This document shows, piece by piece, positions 12,764 to 24,236 of a stretch of 64,000 nt of DNA (position 1 is the first letter of the stretch; every line of letters begins with the position of its first letter). The position numbers and the translations under genes were made by a program. This DNA comes from Parashewanella tropica. Lineage in GTDB: Bacteria; Pseudomonadota; Gammaproteobacteria; Enterobacterales; Shewanellaceae. The notes below the pieces were generated by a model that ran no database searches, was not told the origin of the DNA, and saw nothing but the letters and a program-made list of their open reading frames with translations. The stretch covers positions 1-64,000 of the forward strand of contig NZ_CP037951.1 of assembly GCF_004358445.1 (NCBI RefSeq), given 5' to 3'.

Positions 12764-13669
12764 TTACTTACACATTGGGAAGCCAAGGGCTTCACGTGCG
12801 GCATAGTAAGCTTCAGCGACGCCTTTGGCCATGGTGCGAACACGTAGGATATAGCGCTGACGTTCGGTGACCGAAATCGCATGACGAGCATCAAGCAGGT
12901 TAAATGCGTGCGAGGCTTTCATCACTTGCTCATAAGCTGGTAGCGGAAGTGGTTTTTCAAGCTCAAGTAGCTTGTTGCACATTTCCTCACATTTATCGAA
13001 GGTCGCAAATAAGAAATCAACGTCAGCATGGTCGAAGTTAAACTCAGATTGTTCGACTTCGTTTTGATGGAATACGTCACCATAAGTGATTCGACCCATT
13101 GGACCGTCCGTCCACACTAAGTCGTAAACGCTGTCTACGCCTTGAATGTACATCGCAAGACGCTCAAGGCCATAAGTGATTTCACCAGTTACAGGGCTAC
13201 ATTCAAGACCACCCACTTGTTGGAAGTAGGTGAACTGACTCACTTCCATACCGTTTAGCCAGACTTCCCAACCAAGACCCCAAGCACCGAGTGTTGGAGA
13301 TTCCCAGTTATCTTCAACAAAACGAATGTCGTGAACTTCTGGGTCGACACCTAAGGCTTTTAGTGAGCCTAAGTACAGTTCTTGAATGTTATCTGGTGAC
13401 GGTTTCAGTACCACTTGGAATTGATAGTAATGTTGCAGACGGTTTGGGTTTTCCCCATAACGACCATCAGTAGGGCGGCGTGATGGCTGCACATAAGCAC
13501 TGCTCATTGGCTCAGGACCGATTGAACGCAAGAAAGTTTGTGGGTGGAAGGTTCCAGCCCCAACTTCCATGTCTAGTGGTTGAATGATAGCGCAACCTTG
13601 CTGCGCCCAGTATTCTTGCAGGGTGAGAATAAACCCTTGAAACGTTTTTATATCGTGATTGCTGCTCAT
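12764..13669 (-). CDS. glyQ: Glycyl-tRNA synthetase alpha subunit
   Basis: GlyQ is the catalytic alpha subunit carrying the class II active site for glycine activation. The 301-residue protein contains [20 protein letters not shown] near the N-terminus and the motif [19 protein letters not shown], both characteristic. It is the first gene of the glyQ-glyS operon. Its upstream region is long and contains two repeat elements. Confidence 0.98.
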   Translation of the reverse strand: MSSNHDIKTFQGFILTLQEYWAQQGCAIIQPLDMEVGAGTFHPQTFLRSIGPEPMSSAYVQPSRRPTDGRYGENPNRLQHYYQFQVVLKPSPDNIQELYLGSLKALGVDPEVHDIRFVEDNWESPTLGAWGLGWEVWLNGMEVSQFTYFQQVGGLECSPVTGEITYGLERLAMYIQGVDSVYDLVWTDGPMGRITYGDVFHQNEVEQSEFNFDHADVDFLFATFDKCEEMCNKLLELEKPLPLPAYEQVMKASHAFNLLDARHAISVTERQRYILRVRTMAKGVAEAYYAAREALGFPMCK

Positions 13670-13809
13670 TACTGTCGCTATATAAAGTGGTAGAAAATGG
13701 TTTCGATTATACCTTCATGGTATCGTTCTGAGTAGGTTATTTTCTAGCTTTATGATCCTCAAGGGAAAATTTATTTGTATTTGTTTCCTGTTGGTTATGT
13801 GCGTCGAAT

Positions 13810-13908
13810 GATACAGATAATGAAACACCGACACGCTGTAAACCCGTCCATGGGCGCTTGACCTCGGCATCCATGCCTCGGACAGTCGGTTTATTCATTA
13901 TCTGTATC
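13810..13908. repeat. Intergenic palindromic element, family B copy 1
   Basis: The outer stem is a perfect 15-bp inverted repeat, GATACAGATAATGAA (13810-13824) with TTCATTATCTGTATC (13894-13908), extended inward by CCGAC/GTCGG. The core (13833-13884) contains a CCATGG-centred palindrome and GGCATCCATGCC. The core matches 36873-36924 with about 5 differences in 52 positions. The element is non-coding. Confidence 0.8.
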
Positions 13909-13950
13909 TAATCTAGAGTTCCTGTACTGAATAAGGCTGATACATTGATA

Positions 13951-14045
13951 GGAGCAATACTGCGGTATGACAACCGTCCGTTACAGGATGTAACGGTCGT
14001 CAGTACATGGACGCACGCTTCTGTTGTCGTGCGCAGTATTGCTCC
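13951..14045. repeat. Intergenic palindromic element, family A copy 2
   Basis: The outer stem is a perfect 14-bp inverted repeat, GGAGCAATACTGCG (13951-13964) with CGCAGTATTGCTCC (14032-14045). The interior is the reverse complement of the element at 2691-2775, including CCGTTACAGGATGTAACGG. The outer stem differs from copy 1 (AATACTGCG against AATAATGCG), and the opposite arm carries the matching change. Confidence 0.8.
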
Positions 14046-14124
14046 TTTAATAACATTGAACAATTCATTTTATCTTGGCTTATAGTTATTATGGGAACGA
14101 CTTGAACGTAAAGGGAACTTTAAA

Positions 14125-14682
14125 ATGACATTAACACGCTGCGCTTGGGTGAGTGAAGATCCTATTTATCAGGAATATCACGATAAGGTTTGGGGATGTC
14201 CGGTTTATGACCCATTAGAGCTGTTTGAGAAACTGTGCCTTGATGGACAACAAGCGGGACTGTCTTGGATCACCATTTTGAAGAAACAGCAAAATTATCA
14301 AAAAGCTTTTGCCAATTTCGACCCATATAAAATTGCTAAATTTACCGAAGACGATGTTGAGCGCTTAATGCAAGATAAAGGTATTGTGCGTAACCGGTTA
14401 AAGATCCAATCCATCATACGCAACGCCAAAGCTTATATTGCCTTTTTAGAGCAGGGCAATGACTTCTCACAATTCTTATGGGAATTTGTCGGTGGTAAGC
14501 CCATCGTTAATGAGTTTTTATCCCTAACAGAAGTGCCTGTCGAAACGCCCGAATCGCAGGCCATGTCAAAAGCTCTTAAAAAGTTAGGCTTTAATTTTGT
14601 TGGTCCTACGATTTGTTATGCCTTTATGCAGGCGGTGGGTATGGTGGATGATCATACTCAAGAATGTTTTTGTCGGAAATAA
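14125..14682 (+). CDS. tag: DNA-3-methyladenine glycosylase I
   Basis: Tag excises 3-methyladenine from alkylated DNA. The 185-residue protein aligns along its length with the E. coli enzyme as I recall it. The zinc-binding residues are C6, H19, H177 and C181, and the base pocket contains GQQAGLSW at 41-48. One difference is notable: the position of E. coli Glu38, which contacts the methylated base, is Asp40 here (CLDGQQ instead of CLEGQQ). An AAGGGA ribosome-binding site precedes the ATG. It is a monocistronic gene running towards the FRG-domain gene. Confidence 0.96.
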   Translation: MTLTRCAWVSEDPIYQEYHDKVWGCPVYDPLELFEKLCLDGQQAGLSWITILKKQQNYQKAFANFDPYKIAKFTEDDVERLMQDKGIVRNRLKIQSIIRNAKAYIAFLEQGNDFSQFLWEFVGGKPIVNEFLSLTEVPVETPESQAMSKALKKLGFNFVGPTICYAFMQAVGMVDDHTQECFCRK

Positions 14683-14724
14683 AAGCAAAGAGAGCTGTTT
14701 ATAGTTTCTGGTTTTTTAATTTTT

Positions 14725-14750
14725 GGGAACTTATTAAGTTGTAAGTTCCC
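14725..14750 (+). terminator. Possible terminator hairpin after tag
   Basis: The arms GGGAACTT (14725-14732) and AAGTTCCC (14743-14750) can form an 8-bp stem 43 bp after the tag stop, followed on the plus strand by the moderately T-rich TGTTGTTT. It overlaps the 3' end of the convergent FRG-domain gene. Confidence 0.4.
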
Positions 14751-15573
14751 TGTTGTTTACATAATTCGCATACATTCCTGATCCTGAAAGGTCAGGAAAT
14801 AATGTGAAAGCGTTAATATTCATTTTATCAAGAGAATCTAATGCAAATTTTTTTTCGCTTTTGGGGATTAAAATTCTTGCTAAATCGATAGTTCCGTTTT
14901 CTTTAATCAACTCTATCCATTCAGAGATACACATCATATCTGGAGTTTTGACAAATAACCCTCGTTGATTAATCAACCTATTATTTTCATCCAGATACGG
15001 AGATAAAAACTGGATATGTCTTTCTTCTTTGAGTTGTTCAATACAAGGTTTTTCATTTACTTTTTTTGACAATGCCCAGACAACGACATTTTCTGTATCG
15101 CTTTGGTTACTATTGAATGCAAAAAAGGCTGCAATATAGGGAGAGTATGACCAATCAAGTAGTGGAGTACTTAATCCAAAATGTTGACCTAAAGCCCACC
15201 ACTCATCTGTATTCAGTTGAGGTGGATTTTGTCCTCTTCTGCCTAAAGAGTACTTTTTAAAAGTTTCTAAAACTTTCAGTTCAACTTGTTTATCTATATT
15301 CCCCATTGCTCTTTTTAAAGTAGGTTCAAGTGACCAATTTTCAGATGCTTGACCTCTAAATACATAATTATTGTTTTCTTTTAAAGCTCCTTCATGGTGA
15401 AATAAATCAATAAAGCCATTCCATGAATCGCATTCTATGTCTACGGTGACTTTCCCTGTGGAAACTAACGTCCATCCATTTCCTTGTTCTGCATTGCGTG
15501 TTGTTTTCACTGCATTTTTGTTTTTCAACTTAAGCCCCAACTCATAATCATAAAGGTGTTTCACGTGAAACAC
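14734..15573 (-). CDS. FRG-domain-containing protein
   Basis: This protein of up to 279 residues carries an FRG domain. The name-giving Phe-Arg-Gly is at 72-74 in YVFRGQASENW, followed by LEPTLKRA and then WWALGQHFGLSTPLLDWSYSPYIAAFFAF at about 125-153, the usual conserved blocks. The biochemical role of the domain is not established; it occurs in phage and defence-associated settings. The coding sequence looks AT-richer than neighbouring core genes, suggesting acquisition. The start is uncertain: the longest frame begins at a GTG that is part of a perfect parS palindrome. An internal GTG at 15564, with AAGGG upstream, may be the real start. Confidence 0.75.
   Translation of the reverse strand: MFHVKHLYDYELGLKLKNKNAVKTTRNAEQGNGWTLVSTGKVTVDIECDSWNGFIDLFHHEGALKENNNYVFRGQASENWSLEPTLKRAMGNIDKQVELKVLETFKKYSLGRRGQNPPQLNTDEWWALGQHFGLSTPLLDWSYSPYIAAFFAFNSNQSDTENVVVWALSKKVNEKPCIEQLKEERHIQFLSPYLDENNRLINQRGLFVKTPDMMCISEWIELIKENGTIDLARILIPKSEKKFALDSLDKMNINAFTLFPDLSGSGMYANYVNNRELTT
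15557..15572. other. parS centromere site 1
   Basis: TGTTTCACGTGAAACA is a perfect 16-bp match to the classical chromosomal parS sequence bound by ParB. It overlaps the beginning of the FRG-domain reading frame, about 15.5 kb from dnaA, where parS sites are expected to cluster. Confidence 0.93.
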
Positions 15574-15600
15574 CCTTTGTCATTTCAACAAAACAATTAC

Positions 15601-18600
15601 TTACTTATCTTCAAAGAAAAACGGTTTACGTTTCTTCTTATCACCATTAAGTTCATTCATGGTTTCAGCATCGTAAAGCTTACCGTTGACCATGGTGTAA
15701 ACCACTTTGTCGGTATCGCGAATGTTCTTCAATGGATTGCCATCAATCACGATTAAGTCAGCCAGTTTGCCTTTTTTGATACTGCCAAGCTGATGATCAA
15801 GAGCAAAGGTTTTGGCAGGGTTAATGGTCGCGGTTTTTAGTACTTCCATATTGGTCATGCCACCTTGTGCGAACATCCACATTTCCCAGTGTGCAGCAAG
15901 ACCTTCACGTTGACCGTGCGCACCAATGTTAGTAACCACACCAATATCATTTAACTCTTTTGCGGCTTTAACCACATTAAAGTGATTGTAGTGTCCATCA
16001 GGTGCTTTAGTACGACGCATAGAACGAGAGTTTAATAATTCAGATGGTACGTACTTAGACAGGCGAGGGTGTTCCCACACATTGGTTTTGTCATACCAGT
16101 AATGTTCACCCGAAATACCTCCGTATGCCACAACCAATGTTGGCGTGTAAGCGGTATTAGAGGCTTTCCATACTTGCTTGATGTCGTTATAGATAGCCGC
16201 AACAGGAAGTGCGTGTTCTAAAGTCGTGTGACCGTCAACAATCATAGATAGGTTGTGTTGCAGTAGCGAACCACCTTCAGGAACCACCATCATATCCATT
16301 TCACGAGCAGCAGCGATCACTTGTTGACGCTGATTACGGCGTGGCTGGTTATAACTCTTCACCGTAAAGGCACCGACTTTTTTAAGACGTTCTAAGTGGA
16401 ACTTAGCATCATCCAACGAATCAACGTGCGAGGTATAACCTGGGCCATTAGCGCCATACAAAATGGTTCCGGTTGAGAAGATACGTGGTGCAGCAATGTT
16501 ACCGGCTTTTTGTTGCTCGGATGCCGCAAACACTTCGGTGGTGTCATTGGATGGATCGTGAATAGTGGTAACACCTAGTGCAAGGTTGGCGTACATCATC
16601 CAGTTTTGCTGAGGAATGATTTCATTGCTGCCTTGAGAGCCATGAGCGTGAGCGTCGAATAATCCCGGCATAATGGTTTTACCGCTGATGTCGATGACTT
16701 TCGCACCCTTAGGAATATTCAATGAGTTATCACCAACTGCTTCGATGTGGTTGTCTTTTACAATCACAACACCATCATTAATAACCTTTTCACCTTCCAT
16801 AGTGATCACTTGACCGCCAACAAATGCGACGGTTCCACGTGGAACATAGGCATCTTTTTTGAAACCAAGGTCAGTAATAGTTGGCTTAGCTTTTTCGTCA
16901 TCTTTAGCTTTGGTGTAATCGGTATTGACCTTAGCTTGATAAAGTTCAGGGCCTAATGTCCAATACAGTTGATTGTTATCTCCACCCCAGCTGATACTTT
17001 CACCCGCACGAGTACTCAGTTGGGTAACAGGTAAGTTATTAGCACTTGGACCAATGTTGATGGTTTCACCATGCTTGGCGAACGGAGTAACAAACACTTT
17101 AAAGCGCTCAGCAAAAGCTAGGTTGTTACCATCAGGCGAAATGCGGAATTCTGTCGCTAACTTGCTTTTATAGTGGGTGCGCTTTTCATGACCGTTTAAG
17201 TTAATGGAAGCAAATTCTGGTGTTTTGCCGTAATCCATAAAGTAGACACGATCATTGTCGCTGCCGAATTGTGGTTGATAACCGCTACTGGTGATAAAGG
17301 TGTTTTTCTTACCTTTTACATCGACGTGATATAGACCTGTTTCTTGTGACCAAGTTTTGGAAAGCAGACGACCACCACTGGTTTTTCTATAAACCACAGT
17401 TTTTCCATCAGGAGAGAAGGTGGGTTCAACATATTTGCCCGGTTCATTGGTCAGTACTTTGGGTTTACCACCACGAGCACTAACGATGCGTACACTACCT
17501 TGCTTTTGATCGTTCCAAGTAGTGAAGACAATCTTTTTACCGTCACGTGACCATTGTGGGAATAGTTCAGCAATGTTGTCATTTAAACGAGTTAGACGCT
17601 TGGCTCTACCATCTTTGATGTTACGAACCCATAGCTTACCTAACGCTTCATAAACCACTTTTTTGCCGTTAGGTGAGACTTGTGCCATCCGCAGCATTTT
17701 GACATCGAAAGTGTCTTTATCAATGTCTTGTTTAACAACAACGGCAGGCTGAATGTCACGAGTGTCGTTAACTTCAAACGGGATCACGTTAGCTGTTTGA
17801 GTTTTGGTGTTTAGACGATTAATTTTACCGCCCGCCCAAAATACGATATCACGATTATCTGGTGTCCATGCCATGGTTGGATAGACGCCGTGGATCGCCC
17901 ACGTTTCTTGCATATCACGATCAAGCTTGTCATAAAGCTTGGTTTTAAGACCCGACTTTAAATCTAAGACATACAGTGTCGATTGGAATCCGTCACGCTT
18001 GATGTAAGCGAGTTTAGTTCCATCAGGGCTAGGCGTTGGACGGATCGCACCACCCGTGCCAGATACTAATACATTGATGTCACCGGTTTGGGTATCGTAG
18101 CGTTTGATTTTATAAATACCTTTCACAGAATCTTTTGAGTAGTGAAAGGTTTTACCCGGCGTCGCATCTTGGCTGAAATAGATGTAGCGACCGTCAGGGG
18201 AATAAGCGGGTTCACCTAAGTCTTTTTGATCATTAGGGCGCTCGGTTAAGCGAACACCTTTGCCGCCTGTCACATGGTAAAGCCAAACTTCACCGGCACC
18301 TAAACTGCGGCTGGCCGTAAAGTGCTTACGAGCGACAAGATATTGTGAATCAGGGCTCCACGCTGGGCTGTTTAACAGGCGGAAGGTTTCATTGGTAACT
18401 GCACGCTGATTACTGCCATCGGCATCCATAACCCAAAGGTTATCACCACCATTTTCATCAGAGGTATAGGCAATGGATTTGCCATCAGGACTATAAACGG
18501 GCTGCATTTGCCACGCCATGCCTTTTACTAATCGTTTAGCTTTACCGCCATTGATTGGCATTTGATAAATATCACCCAATAGATCAAATGCGATGTGTTT

Positions 18601-18783
18601 TCCGTCAGGGCTGACGGATACATTCATCCATGTGCCTTCGGTAACATTAATGTCGACGCTTTGAGTAGGTTGGTTGGCGGGTTCATTGACCGACCATTTA
18701 GTGTCTTCTTTTGCTTGCGCTGTGCTTATGGAAAGACTCAATGCCATTGCCGCATACAGTGGGCTTAACTTGGAGGTAAACAT
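15601..18783 (-). CDS. Secreted amidohydrolase with N-terminal TolB/WD40-like beta-propeller
   Basis: The chosen start (ATG at 18783) gives 1060 residues opening with the Sec signal peptide FTSKLSPLYAAMALSLSISTAQA; an upstream in-frame start at 18819 would add 12 residues before it. The first roughly 650 residues contain repeated TolB-like blades (SPDGKHIAFD, SPDGKSIAYTSDENGG, SPDGRYIYFS, SPDGKTVVYR). The C-terminal part is a metal-dependent amidohydrolase with MPGLFDAHAHG carrying the HxH metal motif, and the closing LGSIKKGKLADLIVIDGNP. It is probably periplasmic or exported and may hydrolyse a peptide-like or amide substrate that is not deducible. Both ends are close to parS sites, and a third lies within the coding sequence. 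Confidence 0.9.
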   Translation of the reverse strand: MFTSKLSPLYAAMALSLSISTAQAKEDTKWSVNEPANQPTQSVDINVTEGTWMNVSVSPDGKHIAFDLLGDIYQMPINGGKAKRLVKGMAWQMQPVYSPDGKSIAYTSDENGGDNLWVMDADGSNQRAVTNETFRLLNSPAWSPDSQYLVARKHFTASRSLGAGEVWLYHVTGGKGVRLTERPNDQKDLGEPAYSPDGRYIYFSQDATPGKTFHYSKDSVKGIYKIKRYDTQTGDINVLVSGTGGAIRPTPSPDGTKLAYIKRDGFQSTLYVLDLKSGLKTKLYDKLDRDMQETWAIHGVYPTMAWTPDNRDIVFWAGGKINRLNTKTQTANVIPFEVNDTRDIQPAVVVKQDIDKDTFDVKMLRMAQVSPNGKKVVYEALGKLWVRNIKDGRAKRLTRLNDNIAELFPQWSRDGKKIVFTTWNDQKQGSVRIVSARGGKPKVLTNEPGKYVEPTFSPDGKTVVYRKTSGGRLLSKTWSQETGLYHVDVKGKKNTFITSSGYQPQFGSDNDRVYFMDYGKTPEFASINLNGHEKRTHYKSKLATEFRISPDGNNLAFAERFKVFVTPFAKHGETINIGPSANNLPVTQLSTRAGESISWGGDNNQLYWTLGPELYQAKVNTDYTKAKDDEKAKPTITDLGFKKDAYVPRGTVAFVGGQVITMEGEKVINDGVVIVKDNHIEAVGDNSLNIPKGAKVIDISGKTIMPGLFDAHAHGSQGSNEIIPQQNWMMYANLALGVTTIHDPSNDTTEVFAASEQQKAGNIAAPRIFSTGTILYGANGPGYTSHVDSLDDAKFHLERLKKVGAFTVKSYNQPRRNQRQQVIAAAREMDMMVVPEGGSLLQHNLSMIVDGHTTLEHALPVAAIYNDIKQVWKASNTAYTPTLVVAYGGISGEHYWYDKTNVWEHPRLSKYVPSELLNSRSMRRTKAPDGHYNHFNVVKAAKELNDIGVVTNIGAHGQREGLAAHWEMWMFAQGGMTNMEVLKTATINPAKTFALDHQLGSIKKGKLADLIVIDGNPLKNIRDTDKVVYTMVNGKLYDAETMNELNGDKKKRKPFFFEDK
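16831..16846. other. parS-like site 2, inside the amidohydrolase gene
   Basis: The plus strand reads GGTTCCACGTGGAACA, whose reverse complement TGTTCCACGTGGAACC is the form of parS described for Pseudomonas. It lies within codons for YVPRGT of the amidohydrolase, so it could be fortuitous, but it falls between two perfect parS sites. Confidence 0.65.
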
Positions 18784-18905
18784 TCGGATTCCCATTCTCG
18801 TTTTAGTTATTTTATGCAATGTGTTTTATCGCACATTTAACCAAAACTTAAAAGGGAATTAGCGTTACAAACTATGTGAAAACAAATGTGGTTGTAAGTA
18901 AAGAC

Positions 18906-19151
18906 TTACAAGCCTTTTTGGATCAGATATTGATAGGGTGTACTGCTGGTATCTTCAGCAAGTAGTTTGTGATCCATAAACTGACAAAAGCTTGGAATAT
19001 CACGGGTTGTCGCGGGATCATCAGCGATGATTAATAGCGTCTCACCGTCTTGCATATGACGCACCTTTTTCCGCACCATCATTACAGGCTCAGGGCAGCG
19101 CAAACCAAGGGCATCAAGTTGGTGATGGGCGTTTTCAAATGGTGTGGTCAT
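18906..19151 (-). CDS. tusA: Sulfurtransferase TusA
   Basis: This is an 81-residue protein of the TusA/SirA family. TusA relays persulfide sulfur from IscS towards 2-thiouridine formation on tRNA wobble bases. The motif [17 protein letters not shown] contains the family Cys-Pro-Glu-Pro with the catalytic cysteine. The length is standard. It is transcribed away from the parS site at 19237-19252 and lies between the amidohydrolase and fadA. Confidence 0.95.
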   Translation of the reverse strand: MTTPFENAHHQLDALGLRCPEPVMMVRKKVRHMQDGETLLIIADDPATTRDIPSFCQFMDHKLLAEDTSSTPYQYLIQKGL

Positions 19152-19236
19152 CGTTCGTCTTAGTTACTGCAAAAGTGGCGGCTATTTTACCATTGAGTTT
19201 TCAATTGCCAAGTTTATGATGAATAAATGTGAATGT

Positions 19237-19252
19237 TGTTTCACGTGAAACA
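19237..19252. other. parS centromere site 3
   Basis: TGTTTCACGTGAAACA, a second perfect 16-bp parS, sits in the non-coding gap between tusA and fadA. It is 3.7 kb from site 1. Because it lies outside any gene, it is the cleanest of the three ParB-binding sites. Confidence 0.95.
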
Positions 19253-19292
19253 TGGTGCCAGCTTTGAATTAAGTTGGCACCGAAGAAGGTGT

Positions 19293-22626
<3,334 letters not shown>

Positions 22627-22717
22627 TATTTTTATCCTTGGTACTGTATTGCATTGCTAAATAATTGAGAGGGAAGATATGCAGTGTAAAAGTAAGAAGA
22701 AGAAAAAACAATCAAAT

Positions 22718-22733
22718 TCAAACGGGCGTTTGA
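22718..22733. promoter_or_regulatory. Putative PsrA-type operator upstream of fadBA
   Basis: TCAAACGGGCGTTTGA is a near-perfect palindrome (7-bp arms with a 2-bp centre). It fits the CAAAC-N4-GTTTG pattern recalled for PsrA, the TetR-family regulator of fatty-acid degradation in Pseudomonas and Shewanella. It lies between fadB and pepQ, upstream of the fadB start, as expected for a fadBA operator. Confidence 0.55.
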
Positions 22734-22780
22734 TAAAGGTGATTATCTAAAGATTTAACTCAATAATCTCGGAGGATTTT

Positions 22781-22858
22781 ATGGTTTATATTTGGTGTGA
22801 AAAAAGTCGTACATTGACACAGATGAATGCGGTCATTAGCTATAGCTATAGCCGTTAA
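22781..22858 (+). CDS. Possible 25-residue small protein or leader peptide
   Basis: A 26-codon reading frame ([20 protein letters not shown], then YSYSR and a TAA stop) has a perfect GGAGG five bases before its ATG. It ends 58 bp before pepQ. A TTGACA hexamer (22814-22819) lies inside it, so the region may instead be the pepQ promoter. Nothing is recognisable in the peptide. The only support is the strong ribosome-binding site. Confidence 0.3.
   Translation: MVYIWCEKSRTLTQMNAVISYSYSR
22814..22842 (+). promoter_or_regulatory. Possible sigma-70 promoter of pepQ
   Basis: TTGACA (22814-22819) is followed after 17 bp by TAGCTA (22837-22842). The -35 is perfect and the spacing ideal, but the -10 is weak. 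It lies about 75 bp before the pepQ start. Confidence 0.35.
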
Positions 22859-22916
22859 CGCCTCATCATTGCTGTGGTACACTCGGGCTCCAGCATTATT
22901 CCTAAGGAGTCTGAGC

Positions 22917-24233
22917 ATGTCCTCGATAGGTCAACATTATTCTAAGCACATCATTGAGATGAATCGCCGAGCTGCTGAAATTTGTCAGCGTCAACACCTA
23001 TCGGGTTTGGTATTTCATGCCGGTCAGCCTAAACGACAGTTTTTGGATGACATGGATTATCCATTCAAAGTGACGCCAAACTTTAAGTCTTGGCTGCCGC
23101 TATTGGATAATCCTCATTGCTGGATTGTCGCCGATGGACACAGTAAGCCTACGCTTATCTACTATCGCCCTGTTGATTTTTGGCATAAGGTCTCCGATGT
23201 CCCAGAAACGTTTTGGACTGATGAATTTGATATCAAACTCTTAACCAAAGCGGATCAAGTTTCAGCAATATTACCGTCGGATATTGCCAACTGGGCATAT
23301 TTAGGTGAAGAAACATCATTGGCTGAACAACTGGGCTTTACTCACATTAATCCAAATGCCGTTGAAAACTACCTTCATTATCAACGCTCTTTTAAAACGG
23401 ACTATGAATTAGATTGTCTTCGTGAAGCGAACAGACTGGCGGTAAATGGGCACCTAGCCGCAAAACAGGCCTTTCTCAATGGCGGAAGTGAATTTGATAT
23501 TCAGCTTGAGTATTTGAAGGCGGTGGGACAAGGGGAAAACCAAGTTCCCTATAACAATATCATTGCGTTGAATGAAAATGCCGCCATTTTGCATTACATG
23601 ATCCTTGAACATCAAAAGCCACAACAACATCGTTCATTTTTGATTGATGCGGGGGCTACGTGCGGTGGTTATGCCTCTGACATTACCCGTACCTATTCGG
23701 CTGAGCAAAATCGCTTTGCCGATTTAATTGCGGCGATGGATAAATTGCAACATGACATTATTGCTGAGATGAAGGTAGGAAAAAGCTACGTTGACTTACA
23801 TTTACTCACTCACCAAAAAGTTGCCCAAGTGTTGTTGGATGAAGGACTCGCGACAGGCAGCCTTGAATCGTTAATTGGCAGTGGTATTACCCGTGCCTTT
23901 TTCCCACATGGGTTAGGGCATATGTTAGGTCTGCAAGTGCACGACGTGGCAGGCTTTAGCCCCGATGAACAAGGCACTCATATAGCATCACCCGCTGAAC
24001 ATCCGTTTTTACGCTGCACTCGTACTCTGGATGTAGGGCAAGTGCTGACCATAGAGCCGGGTTTATACATCATTGATACCCTGCTTAATGAACTGGATGA
24101 GGCTACTCGCCGCCAAATTAATTGGAGTGTAGTGGATGAACTGCGTCCATTTGGTGGTATTCGTATTGAAGATAACGTCATTGTTCATGCTGACCGTATT
24201 GAAAATATGACCCGTGATTGCGGGTTAGCCTAA
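22917..24233 (+). CDS. pepQ: Xaa-Pro dipeptidase PepQ
   Basis: PepQ is a metal-dependent dipeptidase that cleaves dipeptides with a C-terminal proline. The start at ATG 22917 is preceded by TAAGGAG and gives 438 residues, close to the E. coli length; the longer frame from 22827 is rejected. The metal ligands of the pita-bread fold are visible: [38 protein letters not shown] and GGIRIEDN. It is divergent from fadBA and directly followed by yigZ. Confidence 0.95.
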   Translation: MSSIGQHYSKHIIEMNRRAAEICQRQHLSGLVFHAGQPKRQFLDDMDYPFKVTPNFKSWLPLLDNPHCWIVADGHSKPTLIYYRPVDFWHKVSDVPETFWTDEFDIKLLTKADQVSAILPSDIANWAYLGEETSLAEQLGFTHINPNAVENYLHYQRSFKTDYELDCLREANRLAVNGHLAAKQAFLNGGSEFDIQLEYLKAVGQGENQVPYNNIIALNENAAILHYMILEHQKPQQHRSFLIDAGATCGGYASDITRTYSAEQNRFADLIAAMDKLQHDIIAEMKVGKSYVDLHLLTHQKVAQVLLDEGLATGSLESLIGSGITRAFFPHGLGHMLGLQVHDVAGFSPDEQGTHIASPAEHPFLRCTRTLDVGQVLTIEPGLYIIDTLLNELDEATRRQINWSVVDELRPFGGIRIEDNVIVHADRIENMTRDCGLA

Positions 24234-24236
24234 ACC

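Larger units (their letters stand above)
13670..14124. other. glyQ-tag intergenic region with two repeat elements
   Basis: This 455-bp gap separates divergent glyQ and tag. It has no credible coding sequence. It contains a family B palindromic element (13810-13908) and a family A element (13951-14045), only 42 bp apart. The remaining sequence must hold the glyQ promoter (13670-13809) and the tag promoter and ribosome-binding site (14046-14124, with AAGGGA before the ATG). Confidence 0.8.

Noticed and set aside
12370-12870. 166-aa plus-strand ORF across glyS and glyQ.
   Set aside because: It is antisense to two clearly real genes and has low-complexity Ser/Ala-rich composition typical of a shadow frame.
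17536-17551. GTCACGTGAC palindrome in the amidohydrolase gene as a fourth parS site.
   Set aside because: Only the central CACGTG part matches; the outer TGTT/AACA positions are absent.
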